Shown here: piece after piece, positions 8,331 to 17,800 of the stretch
Position numbering within the stretch: position 1 is the stretch's first letter
Layout: every line of letters begins with the position of its first letter
NCBI RefSeq assembly: GCF_030035605.1
Contig: NZ_CP106736.1
Coordinates: 2,294,001-2,358,000, forward strand
Length of the DNA: 64,000 bases
DNA from: Silvimonas soli
Lineage (GTDB): Bacteria > Pseudomonadota > Gammaproteobacteria > Burkholderiales > Chitinibacteraceae
Direction: 5' to 3'
The notes under the pieces: generated by a model
What the model was told of the DNA's origin: nothing
What the model saw: only the letters and a program-made list of their open reading frames with translations
Databases searched by the model: none
Program-made: the position numbers and the translations under genes

Positions 8331-9644
8331 ATGCAAGACGTAACTGGTGCGCTGCCAGCCGGTGAACTGGCCAGCCTGAACAACGACGATCTCCAACGCT
8401 TTCACGCGGCAACCAGCGAGCGCTATCAAGCGTTCCGTGCGCGCGGCCTGAAACTGGATTCCACCCGTGGCAAACCGTCGGCCGAACAGCTGGATCTGTC
8501 CAATGGCCTGTTGGCTGCTGTGGATGAAACCGAAGCCAAAGGCGGCGGCGATCTGCGTAACTATGGCGGTGGCGTAAACGGCCTGCCGCAGGCACGTGCA
8601 CTGTTCGCACCATTGATGGGCGCACCGGCAGAACAAATTGTAGTGGCGGAGAATTCGTCGCTGGCGCTGATGCACGACACCATCGCCTACGCTTTGCTCA
8701 AGGGCGTACCTGGCGGCAAGCCATGGTCCGCTGAAGCGGTCACCTTCCTGTGCCCGGCACCGGGTTACGACCGTCACTTTGCCATCTGCGCCCAATACGG
8801 CATCCGCATGATCGCCGTGCCGATGACCGGCACCGGCCCGGATATGGACTTGGTCGAAAAACTGGTCGCTGAAGATGCCTCGATCAAGGGCATGTGGTGT
8901 GTACCGAAGTACAGCAACCCGACTGGCGATATCTACTCGGCAGAAGTGGTTGAGCGTTTGGCCAAGATGAAAACCGCTGCGGCAGATTTCCGTTTGTTCT
9001 GGGACAACGCCTACGCCGTTCACCATCTGACCGATACCAAGCACGAAATCGCCAACATCCTGGAAGCCACCGCCAAAGCGGGCAATCCGGATCGCGCCTT
9101 TGTGTATGCCTCCACCTCCAAGATCACCCTGGCGGGCGCGGGCCTGGCGCTGTTTGCTTCGTCCCCGGCCAACGTATCGTGGCTGACCAAGAACATGGGT
9201 TTCCGCTCGATTGGTCCGGACAAAATCAACCAGCTGCGTCACGTGAAGTTCCTGAAAGACTTCGCGGGCGTTGAAGCGTTGATGGCAAAACATCGTGCGC
9301 TGATCGTGCCGAAAGTGAACGCTGTGCTCGAAGCGCTGGAACGTGAACTGGGCGGCCGTGGCGTAGCGACCTGGACCAAGCCGGACGGCGGTTACTTCAT
9401 CAGCTTTGACGTACGCGAAGGCTGCGCCAAACGCACCGTGCAACTGGCCGAAGAAGCCGGTGTGGCGATGGTGCCAGCGGGTAATACCTTCCCGAACGGC
9501 AATGACCCGAAAGACACCAACATCCGCATCGCCCCGACCTTCCCGGCGCTGGATGGCGTGAAGCTGGCCGCAGAAGGGATTGCTTTGGCGACTCTGGTGG
9601 CTGTGGCTGAGAATGAACTGAAGAAGCGTGGTCTGGCGGACTGA
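8331..9644 (+). CDS. PLP-dependent class I/II aminotransferase, aspartate aminotransferase-like (PF12897 type)
   Basis: 437 residues resembling the MocR-like 'AspT' subgroup (Ic) of aspartate aminotransferases. Family-specific stretches include KLDSTRGKPSAEQLDLS near residue 45, LRNYGG, ENSSLALMHDTI, CPAPGYDRHF and PKYSNPTGD. YASTSKITLAGAG contains the presumed Schiff-base lysine, and PTFP is near the C-terminus. Known members interconvert aspartate and 2-oxoglutarate with oxaloacetate and glutamate. ATG at 8331 has GAGG six bases upstream. It stands alone, closed by a strong terminator at 9673-9695. Confidence 0.85.
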   Translation: MQDVTGALPAGELASLNNDDLQRFHAATSERYQAFRARGLKLDSTRGKPSAEQLDLSNGLLAAVDETEAKGGGDLRNYGGGVNGLPQARALFAPLMGAPAEQIVVAENSSLALMHDTIAYALLKGVPGGKPWSAEAVTFLCPAPGYDRHFAICAQYGIRMIAVPMTGTGPDMDLVEKLVAEDASIKGMWCVPKYSNPTGDIYSAEVVERLAKMKTAAADFRLFWDNAYAVHHLTDTKHEIANILEATAKAGNPDRAFVYASTSKITLAGAGLALFASSPANVSWLTKNMGFRSIGPDKINQLRHVKFLKDFAGVEALMAKHRALIVPKVNAVLEALERELGGRGVATWTKPDGGYFISFDVREGCAKRTVQLAEEAGVAMVPAGNTFPNGNDPKDTNIRIAPTFPALDGVKLAAEGIALATLVAVAENELKKRGLAD

Positions 9645-9672
9645 TTAACCGCAAGTTTCACGTGAAACAAAA

Positions 9673-9695
9673 GGGCGCCGATGGCGCCCTTTTTT
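9673..9695 (+). terminator. Rho-independent terminator after the aminotransferase
   Basis: A perfect GGGCGCC-GAT-GGCGCCC stem (with one intervening base) is followed by six thymines, 28 bases after the aminotransferase stop codon. Confidence 0.9.
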
Positions 9696-9738
9696 ATTGG
9701 TGGTGAGATATGCGCATTTCGTATGCCCGTATTCGCGC

Positions 9739-9835
9739 AGCAATCCGGGGTTGCCATGTGTGAACGAACCACAGGCAATTGCGAGACCGACCATCGCAAC
9801 CCCGGATTCTCGCCTGCGGCTTCATCCGGGCTACA
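9739..9835. repeat. REP-like repeat pair (partial left unit)
   Basis: A shortened unit GCAATCCGGGGTTGCC faces a full inverted unit GCAACCCCGGATTCTCG running to CATCCGGGCTACA. It lies between the convergent ends of the aminotransferase and the MFS gene. Confidence 0.65.
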
Positions 9836-9884
9836 GGGTGGTTCTGAATGCTCCAATCCCGTCGCGGCTAGAGGCAATACCGAA

Positions 9885-11090
9885 TCAATGGGCCGCAGCC
9901 TGCAACGCCGGATGCCCCTTCCCCACATGCCGCCACACCATCCACGACACCAATCCACCCAGACTCAACAACGCGCCCACCAGCGACACCCCGTTCCAGC
10001 CCATATGCGAGTAAGCCGCTGCCGACAGCAAAGACCCCAGCGATCCGCCGATAAAGTAGCTGGTCATATACCCGGCAGTAACCCGGTTGCGGGCGTCCGG
10101 TCGCAGGCGGTAGATCACGTTTTGATTGGTCACATGCACGCCTTGCACGGCCAGATCCAATACCAGAATGCCAATCAACAGCGCCACAATGGATTCACGA
10201 GCGAAGGCGATGGGAATCCAGGACAGCAACAGCAAGATCAACCCGGCCCAGGTGGTGTGATGCATCTTGCCGCGATCAGCCAGCCGCCCGGCGGCATTAG
10301 CGGCCAGCGCGCCAGCTGCGCCGACCAGACCGAACAGGCCAATGGTGGCATCGGAATAATGATAGGGCTCACTCGCCAGCAGGAATGCCATCGAAGTCCA
10401 CAGCACACTGAAAATGGCGAACGAGAATGCGCCCAACAGTGCCCGAACGCGCAACACCGGCTCATGCACAAACAGCGTGAATACCGATGCCAGCAGCTTG
10501 TGATATGGCAACCCGGCGGTTTCGTGGTGATGCGGCAACATGCGCCATAACGCTGCCGCCGTAACCAGCATGACGCCCGCCGCAACCCAGTAAACGGTGC
10601 GCCAGTCGCCCAGCGAAGACAGCGCACCGGCCACCGTTCGCGCCAGCAAAATGCCCAGCAGCAGGCCACTCATCAGGGTGCCGACCACCTTGCCCCGTTG
10701 TTCCGGCGCGGCCAGCGTCGCGCCCAATGGCACCAGAACTTGCGACACCACCGAGAACAACGCCGCCAGGGACGTACCAATGAGCAACAGCGACAGATTG
10801 GCCGAGTTGGCGCTTACCAGCAGGCCGCCCGCGCACAGGATGGTCATGCCGACAATCATGGCACGCCGCTCCAGCAAGTCACCCAATGGCACCAGCAGCA
10901 GCAGGCCCACGGCGTAACTCAACTGCGCCACGGTAATGATGATGCCCGCGCTGGCTGGCGTCAGATCAAAGGTGGCGGCGAGCGTATGCAGCAGTGGTTG
11001 CGCGTAATAATTGCTGGCTACCACCAGCCCGGTTGAAAACGACATCAGCCAGACCAGAGCCGGGCTGAGACGGTGTGCAGAGGTACTCAT
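9885..11090 (-). CDS. MFS transporter, DHA1-like
   Basis: 401 residues with about 12 membrane segments. The start SPALVWLMSFSTGLVVASNYYAQPLL resembles the YnfM/YgaY group of proteobacterial exporters, and the motif-A loop reads PLGDLLERRAMI. It diverges from a LysR gene at 11201 with a 110-bp gap carrying an eight-base inverted repeat, so it is probably controlled by that LysR protein. Export of a drug or amino-acid-like metabolite is the usual role, but the substrate is not predictable. Confidence 0.82.
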   Translation of the reverse strand: MSTSAHRLSPALVWLMSFSTGLVVASNYYAQPLLHTLAATFDLTPASAGIIITVAQLSYAVGLLLLVPLGDLLERRAMIVGMTILCAGGLLVSANSANLSLLLIGTSLAALFSVVSQVLVPLGATLAAPEQRGKVVGTLMSGLLLGILLARTVAGALSSLGDWRTVYWVAAGVMLVTAAALWRMLPHHHETAGLPYHKLLASVFTLFVHEPVLRVRALLGAFSFAIFSVLWTSMAFLLASEPYHYSDATIGLFGLVGAAGALAANAAGRLADRGKMHHTTWAGLILLLLSWIPIAFARESIVALLIGILVLDLAVQGVHVTNQNVIYRLRPDARNRVTAGYMTSYFIGGSLGSLLSAAAYSHMGWNGVSLVGALLSLGGLVSWMVWRHVGKGHPALQAAAH

Positions 11091-11115
11091 ATGTGTTTAT
11101 CCAGTGACGTGCCCT

Positions 11116-11148
11116 TGTTTGAGGCGCAGTATCGAGCATGCTCAAACA
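11116..11148. promoter_or_regulatory. Candidate LysR operator (TGTTTGAG...CTCAAACA)
   Basis: Perfect eight-base arms are separated by 17 bases in the divergent MFS/LysR intergenic region. The position and dyad form fit a LysR-type binding site; this is inference only. Confidence 0.45.
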
Positions 11149-11200
11149 TAACGCCAATGCATGGTTTTCATCGGATTGATCTCGATTTAAGATAGATATC

Positions 11201-12079
11201 ATGAACCTGCGCCAGATCGAATTCGCCGTTGCCGTTGCTGAAGAACAAAGCTTCACTCGCGCGGCTGAACGCTGCCACACCGTGCAATCTGCCCTGAGCC
11301 ACCAGATCGCCAAACTGGAGGACGAACTGGGCAGCAAGTTGTTTGAGCGTACCAGTCGCAGCGTGCGGCTTACGGTGGCCGGACAGGCGTTCTTGCCGGT
11401 GGCGCGGCAAATGCTCAGCGCCCAATCGCGCATCCGCGACGAAGTCGCCGCTGCCAGTGGCACCGTGCGCGGCACGCTCACCGTTGGCACCATTTCCACG
11501 TTTACTCATGTTGATCTGGTCGACGTGCTGGGCCGCTTTCATGAGCGTTATCCGGATGTGGATATTCGCTTTTATCAGGGCATGAGCGAGAACCTGGTGG
11601 TCGACGTCCGCGAAGAACGTTCTGATGTAGCGTTTCTTGGGCTGTGGCCGGGGGAGCCGGTGGAAGGCGTCAACAAACAGATCATTGCCGATGAGGATCT
11701 GGTGGCGATTATTCCGCTCAGTCATCCGTTATCGCGGGAGAGCAGCATCAATCTGCTGCAACTGGTGGGCTCGCCGCTGGTGGATTTCTACGCCAACAGC
11801 GGCGCTCGCCGCCAGACCGCAGAAGCCTTTGCCGCTGCTGGGGTTAAGCCGCGGGTGAACTTTGAGGTCAGCCATATCGATCTGCTGGAGCGGATTGTCC
11901 GGCGTGGGTTGGCGATTGGCCTGGTACCCAGGTTTGATTTTGATGCCTGCGACAAGCTGGCGATGGTGCCGGTGGAGGACGGACCGGTGCGGCGGGTTTA
12001 TGCGGTGTGGGGGAATGATCCGACGCCGGCGGCGGTGGCGTTTATGGGGATGGTGAGGGAGGCGTTGGAAGGGGCTTAG
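11201..12079 (+). CDS. LysR family transcriptional regulator
   Basis: 292 residues starting MNLRQIEFAVAVAEEQSFTR, with the winged helix-turn-helix ending near residue 60 (ERCHTVQSALSHQIAKLEDE) and a typical effector-binding domain after it. It is divergent from the MFS exporter at 9885-11090, its likely target. Its codon usage and style match its neighbours. The inducer is unknown. Confidence 0.87.
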   Translation: MNLRQIEFAVAVAEEQSFTRAAERCHTVQSALSHQIAKLEDELGSKLFERTSRSVRLTVAGQAFLPVARQMLSAQSRIRDEVAAASGTVRGTLTVGTISTFTHVDLVDVLGRFHERYPDVDIRFYQGMSENLVVDVREERSDVAFLGLWPGEPVEGVNKQIIADEDLVAIIPLSHPLSRESSINLLQLVGSPLVDFYANSGARRQTAEAFAAAGVKPRVNFEVSHIDLLERIVRRGLAIGLVPRFDFDACDKLAMVPVEDGPVRRVYAVWGNDPTPAAVAFMGMVREALEGA

Positions 12080-12128
12080 GGTGGGTACGACCCGCTGCTG
12101 TGGTTCTGTCACTTTAAAAGCTTGTTTT

Positions 12129-12382
12129 GTTAGTGCCTTTGGCACGTTTGTGAAAAGCGTTTGATACCCCGGGGTGCCGGGGAGCACGTTACTTTTCTTT
12201 GCGTCGCCAAAGAAAAGTAACCCAAAGAAAGGCGACCCCGCTGCCGCAAGGGGGCCCGAAGTCAAAAGCAGAAACGAACCGTCTGTTTGCGAGTGATCTT
12301 TACGCGCATCCTGCGTTCCCTCGGTCGGAGCCTAAGGTCTCCGACTCTCGGTCGGCGTGTTCAGTTGCTTTGTTTGCCAGCC
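12129..12382. repeat. Composite intergenic repeat, copy B
   Basis: The order of blocks is the same as in copy C (31258-31543). First comes GTTAGTGCC...GGCACG with a TTTGATACC stem, then the palindrome CTTTTCTTTG-CGTCGC-CAAAGAAAAG, then AAAGAAAGGCGACC, GAAACGAAC, GCGTTCCCTCGGTCGG and a GTCGGAG/CTCCGAC hairpin, ending GCTTTGTTTGCC. No reading frame in it looks like a protein gene. It fills the first part of the 964-base gap after the LysR gene. Confidence 0.75.
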
Positions 12383-12485
12383 AAAAAAAACCTAAAACAT
12401 CGGCGCGTAGATGGATTAGTCGCGGTAAGTCGGGATAAAGAGCCTCGCGACAATCCACCATTTGCCAAGCTAAACCTAAACCCCT

Positions 12486-12600
12486 GTAGCCCGGATGAAG
12501 CGTCAGCGAGAATCCGGGGCAACGCGCCAATATCCACTGACATTTGAAATTTTGCCTACATCACTTCCGGATCCCCGCTTGCGCTCCATCCGGGCAATTT
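12486..12600. repeat. REP-like repeat pair
   Basis: A forward unit GTAGCCCGGATGAAGCG(TC)AGCGAG running to AATCCGGGG and a diverged inverted unit CTTCCGGATCCCCGCTTGC leading to TCCATCCGGGC. Confidence 0.7.
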
Positions 12601-12658
12601 AGCCCGGTTACGGGACAAAACTGACCCAAATCGCAATCACTCCGGCACATCAATCACC

Positions 12659-12697
12659 TCGTCATTCGCGACCTGGGCGGCCCCTTGGCGGGAATCC
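12659..12697. repeat. GTCATTC...GGGAATC palindromic repeat (copy 1)
   Basis: The sequence TCGTCATTCGCGACCTGGGC followed by GGCCCCTTGGCGGGAATCC is nearly identical to 20799-20840, where the arms are perfect. The stretch 12698-12860 between this and the NtrC sites shows nothing recognisable. Confidence 0.65.
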
Positions 12698-12862
12698 AGT
12701 GCAATGCTGGCTGCCGGCAATGGCAACAACAAACAGCCCCATCAGGCCAGCAGCACGGTGTTTTGCCTCCCCCTGACCGGCGCTCAAGCGTTTTCCGGTT
12801 TAGCCCAACCCACCATGTACCCATTCTAGAAACACCCCACCTACCAAACCTTTTCCCAACCT

Positions 12863-12879
12863 TGCATTATCCCGGTGCA
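12863..12879 (+). promoter_or_regulatory. NtrC-type enhancer site 1
   Basis: TGCATT-ATCCC-GGTGCA matches the NtrC dyad TGCACY-N5-GGTGCA at 11 of 12 arm positions. Its centre is about 142 bases before the inferred start of transcription from the sigma-54 promoter at 12987. Confidence 0.65.
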
Positions 12880-12893
12880 TCTTTTGGGATTCC

Positions 12894-12910
12894 TGTAATG
12901 ACATGGTGCA
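12894..12910 (+). promoter_or_regulatory. NtrC-type enhancer site 2 (weaker)
   Basis: TGTAAT-GACAT-GGTGCA has one perfect and one 4-of-6 arm. It is centred 31 bases (three helical turns) from site 1 and about 111 bases before the inferred start of transcription. Confidence 0.5.
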
Positions 12911-12986
12911 ATGCCATATGAATAATCCATGTCATAAACCCATGATTTCCATAACATATCAATAACAATCAACAGGTTAGTATCTC

Positions 12987-13002
12987 TGGCACACCGCTTG
13001 CT
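12987..13002 (+). promoter_or_regulatory. Sigma-54 (-24/-12) promoter of the urea operon
   Basis: TGGCAC-ACCGC-TTGCT has the invariant GG and GC separated by exactly ten bases, an essentially perfect RpoN promoter. Transcription would start near 13012, leaving about a 30-base leader before the allophanate hydrolase ATG at 13044. This also argues against the earlier in-frame ATG at 13020. Confidence 0.8.
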
Positions 13003-13043
13003 CATTCTGTCTTTGTGCGATGTATACAAGACGGAATACAAAC

Positions 13044-14870
13044 ATGGGTGCAACACTTCTACCGGTAACTGGCTGGACTTTGTCCGAATGGCGTGCGGCA
13101 TATGCAAGCGGTATGCAGCCGCGCGCAGCTATTGAACATGTACTGGCGGCACTGCCAGCCAGCGATAACGCCTGGATTGCTAAAGCCACGCCCGCGCAGA
13201 TCGAAGTGCAGTTATTAAGCTTGCAAGCGCGGCTGGAAGTGGCCGATGGGGATTTGTCCCGTTTCCCGTTATTTGGTGTGCCGTTTGCCGCCAAAGACAA
13301 TATCGATGCGGCAGGTTGGCAGACTACCGCTGCTTGCCCGGCATTTGCGTATGAAGCCGCTGCTGATGCCACGGTGGTTCAGCGCATGCTTGATGCTGGC
13401 GCCATCCTGATTGGCAAAACCAATCTCGATCAATTTGCTACTGGCCTGAATGGCACGCGCTCGCCATATGGCGCGGTGCCCAATACCTTCAACTCGCGCT
13501 ATGTCAGCGGCGGTTCCAGCTCGGGGTCATCTTCGGTCGTGGCGCGCGGGTTGGTGCCGGTTGCCTTTGGTACCGACACCGCCGGATCGGGCCGCGTACC
13601 CGCCGGGTTCAACAATATCGTCGGTCTGAAGCCCACCAAGGGCTGGCTCAGCAATGCGGGCGTGGTGCCAGCGTGTCGCACGCTGGATTGTGTTTCGATC
13701 TTTGCCCTGACGGTTGATGACGCCAAAACCGTTGCCCATATCGCCGGTGGTTTTGATGCGGCTGATCCGTACTCGCGTGAGCCGGTACCGGCATCGGCGA
13801 TCATGAATGCCAAGCCGCGCTTTTGCATCCCGGACAAACTGCAATGGTTTGGCGATGCCGAATCCGCGCGGCTGTTTGCGGCGGCCTGCACCCGTTTGCA
13901 AGAGATGGGCGTGGAGTTGGTGCCGGTTGATTTTGCGCCATTCCTGGAGCTGGCTGATCTGCTGTATCAGGGTCCGTTTGTGGCTGAGCGCGTGTTTGCG
14001 GCTGAAGACTTGCTGGCTGATGACCCGGACGCGATCAACCCGGTGGTGCGCTCGATTATGGAAGGCGCCGAGCAATACACCGCTGTGGATGCTTTTCGCG
14101 CTGAATATCGCCGTGCTGAACTGAGCCGCATCATCAATCAAACGCTCAAAGGCTTTGACGCACTACTGGTGCCAACCTCGCCGTCGATTTACACCATCGA
14201 ACAGATGCTGGCCGATCCGGTCACGCTCAACTCGCGCTTTGGCACCTATACCAACTTCGCCAATTTCTCCGATTTGTGTGCGCTGTCGGTGCCTGCCGGA
14301 ATGCGTGGCGATGGTCTGCCGTTTGGTATCACCTTGCTCGCCCCCGCTTGGCAAGACGACGCGCTGGCCACGTTTGGCCGCAGCTGGCAGCAACAACAAG
14401 CACTGCCACTCGGTGCCACTGGCCGCATTTTGCCCGCCCAATCCAAAGAGCCCGTCACTGCGCTGCGTGATCAATACGTGCGTGTCGCCGTGGTAGGTGC
14501 CCATCTCACCGGCATGCCACTGAACACCCAATTGCAGGAACGCAACGCCATCCTGGTCGAGCGCACGCACACCTCCGCCAGATATCGCTTGTACGCGCTG
14601 GCCAATACCACGCCACCCAAACCGGGTCTGGTGCGCGGCGAGACTGGTGCGGCGATCGAGCTGGAACTGTGGGATGTGCCGGTCGCCGCCTTTGGCAGCT
14701 TTGTGGCGCTGATTCCGGCCCCGCTGGGCATTGGCACGCTGGAACTGGCCGATGGCCGCAACGTGAAAGGCTTTATTTGCGAGCCATGGGCCATTGCCGA
14801 GGCACGCGACATTACCGAATTCGGCGGCTGGCGCGCTTATATCGCCAGCCTGCAATCCGCCAAAGCTTGA
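13044..14870 (+). CDS. atzF: Allophanate hydrolase
   Basis: Second enzyme of the urea amidolyase route: it hydrolyses allophanate (N-carboxyurea) to ammonia and CO2 in the cytoplasm. The protein has 608 residues. The N-terminal amidase-signature domain shows the catalytic lysine in FAAKDNID (about residue 82) and the serine pair in SGGSSSGSSS, with GTDTAGSGRVPAG downstream. The last roughly 150 residues form the C-terminal domain typical of AtzF/DUR1. ATG at 13044 is preferred over 13020 because of the promoter position and a GGA upstream. It is the first gene of the urea operon, 12 bases before urea carboxylase. AtzF can also serve s-triazine degradation, but no such genes are present. Confidence 0.9.
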   Translation: MGATLLPVTGWTLSEWRAAYASGMQPRAAIEHVLAALPASDNAWIAKATPAQIEVQLLSLQARLEVADGDLSRFPLFGVPFAAKDNIDAAGWQTTAACPAFAYEAAADATVVQRMLDAGAILIGKTNLDQFATGLNGTRSPYGAVPNTFNSRYVSGGSSSGSSSVVARGLVPVAFGTDTAGSGRVPAGFNNIVGLKPTKGWLSNAGVVPACRTLDCVSIFALTVDDAKTVAHIAGGFDAADPYSREPVPASAIMNAKPRFCIPDKLQWFGDAESARLFAAACTRLQEMGVELVPVDFAPFLELADLLYQGPFVAERVFAAEDLLADDPDAINPVVRSIMEGAEQYTAVDAFRAEYRRAELSRIINQTLKGFDALLVPTSPSIYTIEQMLADPVTLNSRFGTYTNFANFSDLCALSVPAGMRGDGLPFGITLLAPAWQDDALATFGRSWQQQQALPLGATGRILPAQSKEPVTALRDQYVRVAVVGAHLTGMPLNTQLQERNAILVERTHTSARYRLYALANTTPPKPGLVRGETGAAIELELWDVPVAAFGSFVALIPAPLGIGTLELADGRNVKGFICEPWAIAEARDITEFGGWRAYIASLQSAKA

Positions 14871-14882
14871 GGGAAACCAGCC

Positions 14883-17800
14883 ATGTTCAACGTTGTTCTG
14901 ATCGCAAACCGCGGCGAGATCGCTTGTAGAGCCATTCGCACCCTCAAGCGCCTGGGCGTGAAAAGCGTTGCAGTGTATTCCGACGCGGACCGTAACAGCG
15001 CGCATGTGACTGAAGCCGACGTGGCGATTGCGCTGGGCGGCGACAAACCGGCTGACAGCTATCTGCGCATCGACAAAATCATCGCCGCTTGCAAAGAAAC
15101 CGGCGCGCAAGCGGTGTTCCCCGGCTATGGCTTTTTGAGCGAGAGCGCCGAGTTCGCGGCGGCATGTGATGCAAACGGCATCGTGTTTGTCGGCCCGACC
15201 TCGTTGCAGATGGAAGAGTTCGGCCTCAAGCACCGCGCACGAGAACTGGCTGCCATCGCAGGCGTGCCGACTACGCCGGGCAGCGGTTTGCTGGCATCGG
15301 TAGAGCATGCGTTGGCCGAGGCCGAAAAGATTGGCTATCCGGTCATGCTGAAAAGCACGGCCGGTGGCGGCGGTATTGGCCTGACCCGCTGTGACGATGC
15401 CGAACAACTGGCCGCCGCGTTCGACCGCGTACAACGGCTGGGCGAACAGTTTTTCCGCGATGGCGGTTCGTTTATCGAGCGCTTTGTCGATCAGGCGCGC
15501 CATATCGAAGTACAGATTTTTGGCGATGGCAAAGGCGCCGTGTACGCACTGGGTGAGCGCGATTGCTCTATCCAGCGCCGCAACCAGAAAGTGATTGAAG
15601 AAACTCCGGCGCCCAACCTGCCCGTCGCTACTCGCGATGCCTTGCTGGCTTCGGCCAAACGGCTGGGTGAATCGGTCAATTACCGCTCCGCCGGGACCGT
15701 GGAATACGTGTACGACAGCAAGCGCGACGAGTTTTACTTCCTTGAAGTAAACACACGCCTGCAGGTAGAGCATCCGGTGACCGAATCAGTCACCGGGCTG
15801 GATCTGGTCGAATGCATGTTGCGCTTGGCGGCGGGCGATGAATTACCGGTTGCCGCGCTGTTGACCGCACCGCGAGGCGCGGCGATTGAAGTGCGTTTGT
15901 ATGCAGAAGACCCGGTCAAACAGTTCCAGCCATCGCCCGGCGTGCTGACCGAGGTGTCGTTCCCGGATGCCACTATCGTGCCGGTCCGTGTGGATGGCTG
16001 GGTGGCTACCGGTACCGACGTACCATCGCTGTATGACCCCTTGCTGGCCAAGTTGATTGTCAAAGGCGCCAATCGTGCCGAAGCGCTGGCCAATCTGCAA
16101 AAAGCGCTGAACCACACGGCATTACACGGCATTGCCACCAATCTGGATTACCTGCGCCAGATCATCGCCAGTGCGGCGTTTCAGGCTGGCCAGGTCTCCA
16201 CGCGCTTCCTCGATACCTTTGCCTATCAGCCGTCGGTGCTGGAAGTCCTCGAGCCTGGCACCTACACCAGCGTGCAGGATTACCCTGGCCGCGTCGGTTA
16301 CTGGGATATTGGCGTGCCGCCATCCGGCCCGATGGATGATTACGCGTTTCGACTGGCCAACCGGATTGTCGGCAACGATGAATCTGCTGCCGGGCTGGAA
16401 TGCACGCTGCAAGGCCCGACGCTGCGCTTTCACAATGACGCGGTCATCGCCCTGACTGGCGCGGTGTGCGCGATCACGCTTGATGGCGTGGCTGTCGATA
16501 TGAACGCGCCGCTCTACGTGCAAGCCGGGCAAGTGCTGGCGGTGGGCCGTGCCAGCGCAGGTTGCCGCACTTATATCGCTGTTCGCAACGGCATTGATGT
16601 GCCGGTTTACCTGGGTAGCCGCGCCGCCTTTGCGCTGGGCCAGTTTGGTGGCCACGCCGGGCGCACCTTGCGCGCTGCCGACATGCTGCCGATCAGCCAG
16701 CCTGAGTTGCCAGCGTGCACCACACCCGCGCCGGTGGACGTTCCCAATGCCGCACCCGCTGAGCTTGTTCCACATTACGGCAGTACCTGGGATATCGGCG
16801 TGCTGTACGGCCCGCATGGTGCGCCGGATTTCTTCACCGCCGAATCCATTGAAGCGTTCTTTGCTGCCGAGTGGGAAGTCCACTACAACTCCAACCGTCT
16901 CGGCGTGCGGCTGATCGGCCCCAAGCCGAGTTGGGCGCGTAGCGATGGCGGCGAGGCTGGTCTGCATCCGTCCAATATCCATGACTGCGAATACGCCGTC
17001 GGCAGTATCAACTTTACCGGCGATTCGCCGGTGATTCTGACCCGCGATGGCCCCAGCCTGGGTGGCTTTGTCTGCCCGGTGACCATTGCCAAAGCCGAGC
17101 TGTGGAAAGTCGGCCAGGTTAAACCCGGCGACAAGATTCGCTTTAACTGCATCAGCTACAAGCAAGCTGCCGCGCTGGAAAAAGCCCAAGACGCGCAATT
17201 GGCCGCGCTGCAAGCAGTCGCGCCGCAAGAACTGGTTTTCCCGGCGTTGCCAGCGACTTCATCGCCCGCCATTCTGGCCGAGCTGCCAGAAAATGGCCTG
17301 CGCCCATCGGTGACTTACCGGCAGGCTGGCGACACTTATATCTTGCTGGAATACGGCGCCAATATCCTGGACCTGAAGCTGCGCCTGCGCATCTATCTGA
17401 TGATGCAAAAGCTCAAGCAACTGGACGTGCCGGGTGTGCTGGAATTGTCTCCGGGCGTGCGTTCGCTGCAGATTCGCTACGATGGTCGCATCATCAGCCA
17501 GCAACGCTTGTTGGCCACGCTGCTGGCCGCCGATGCCGAATTGCCCGATGTTTCCACCCTCAAACTGCCAACGCGCGTGGTCTACATGCCCTTGGCGTTT
17601 GAGGATTCCGCCACGCTCGGCGCGGTGCAGCGTTATCAGGAAACCGTGCGCCATCAGGCGCCGTGGTTGCCTAATAACGTCGACTTTATCCAGCGCATTA
17701 ACGGCCTGACAACGCGCGAGCAAGTCAGTGACATCATTTTTGATGCCAGCTATCTGGTGATGGGTCTGGGCGATGTCTATCTGGGCGCACCGTGCGCTGT

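Noticed and set aside
8118..9443. Long minus-strand open frame (441 codons) opposite the aminotransferase gene
   Set aside because: It is the antisense shadow of a well-supported gene, a common effect of GC-biased codons, and its translation shows no family features.
12600..13043. Possible guanidine-I (ykkC) riboswitch upstream of the urea genes
   Set aside because: None of the conserved ykkC motifs could be found by eye, and the leader after the sigma-54 start is only about 30 bases, too short for the aptamer.
14163..15773. Long minus-strand open frame (536 codons) opposite allophanate hydrolase and urea carboxylase
   Set aside because: It spans the junction of two certain genes on the other strand and encodes no recognisable domain.
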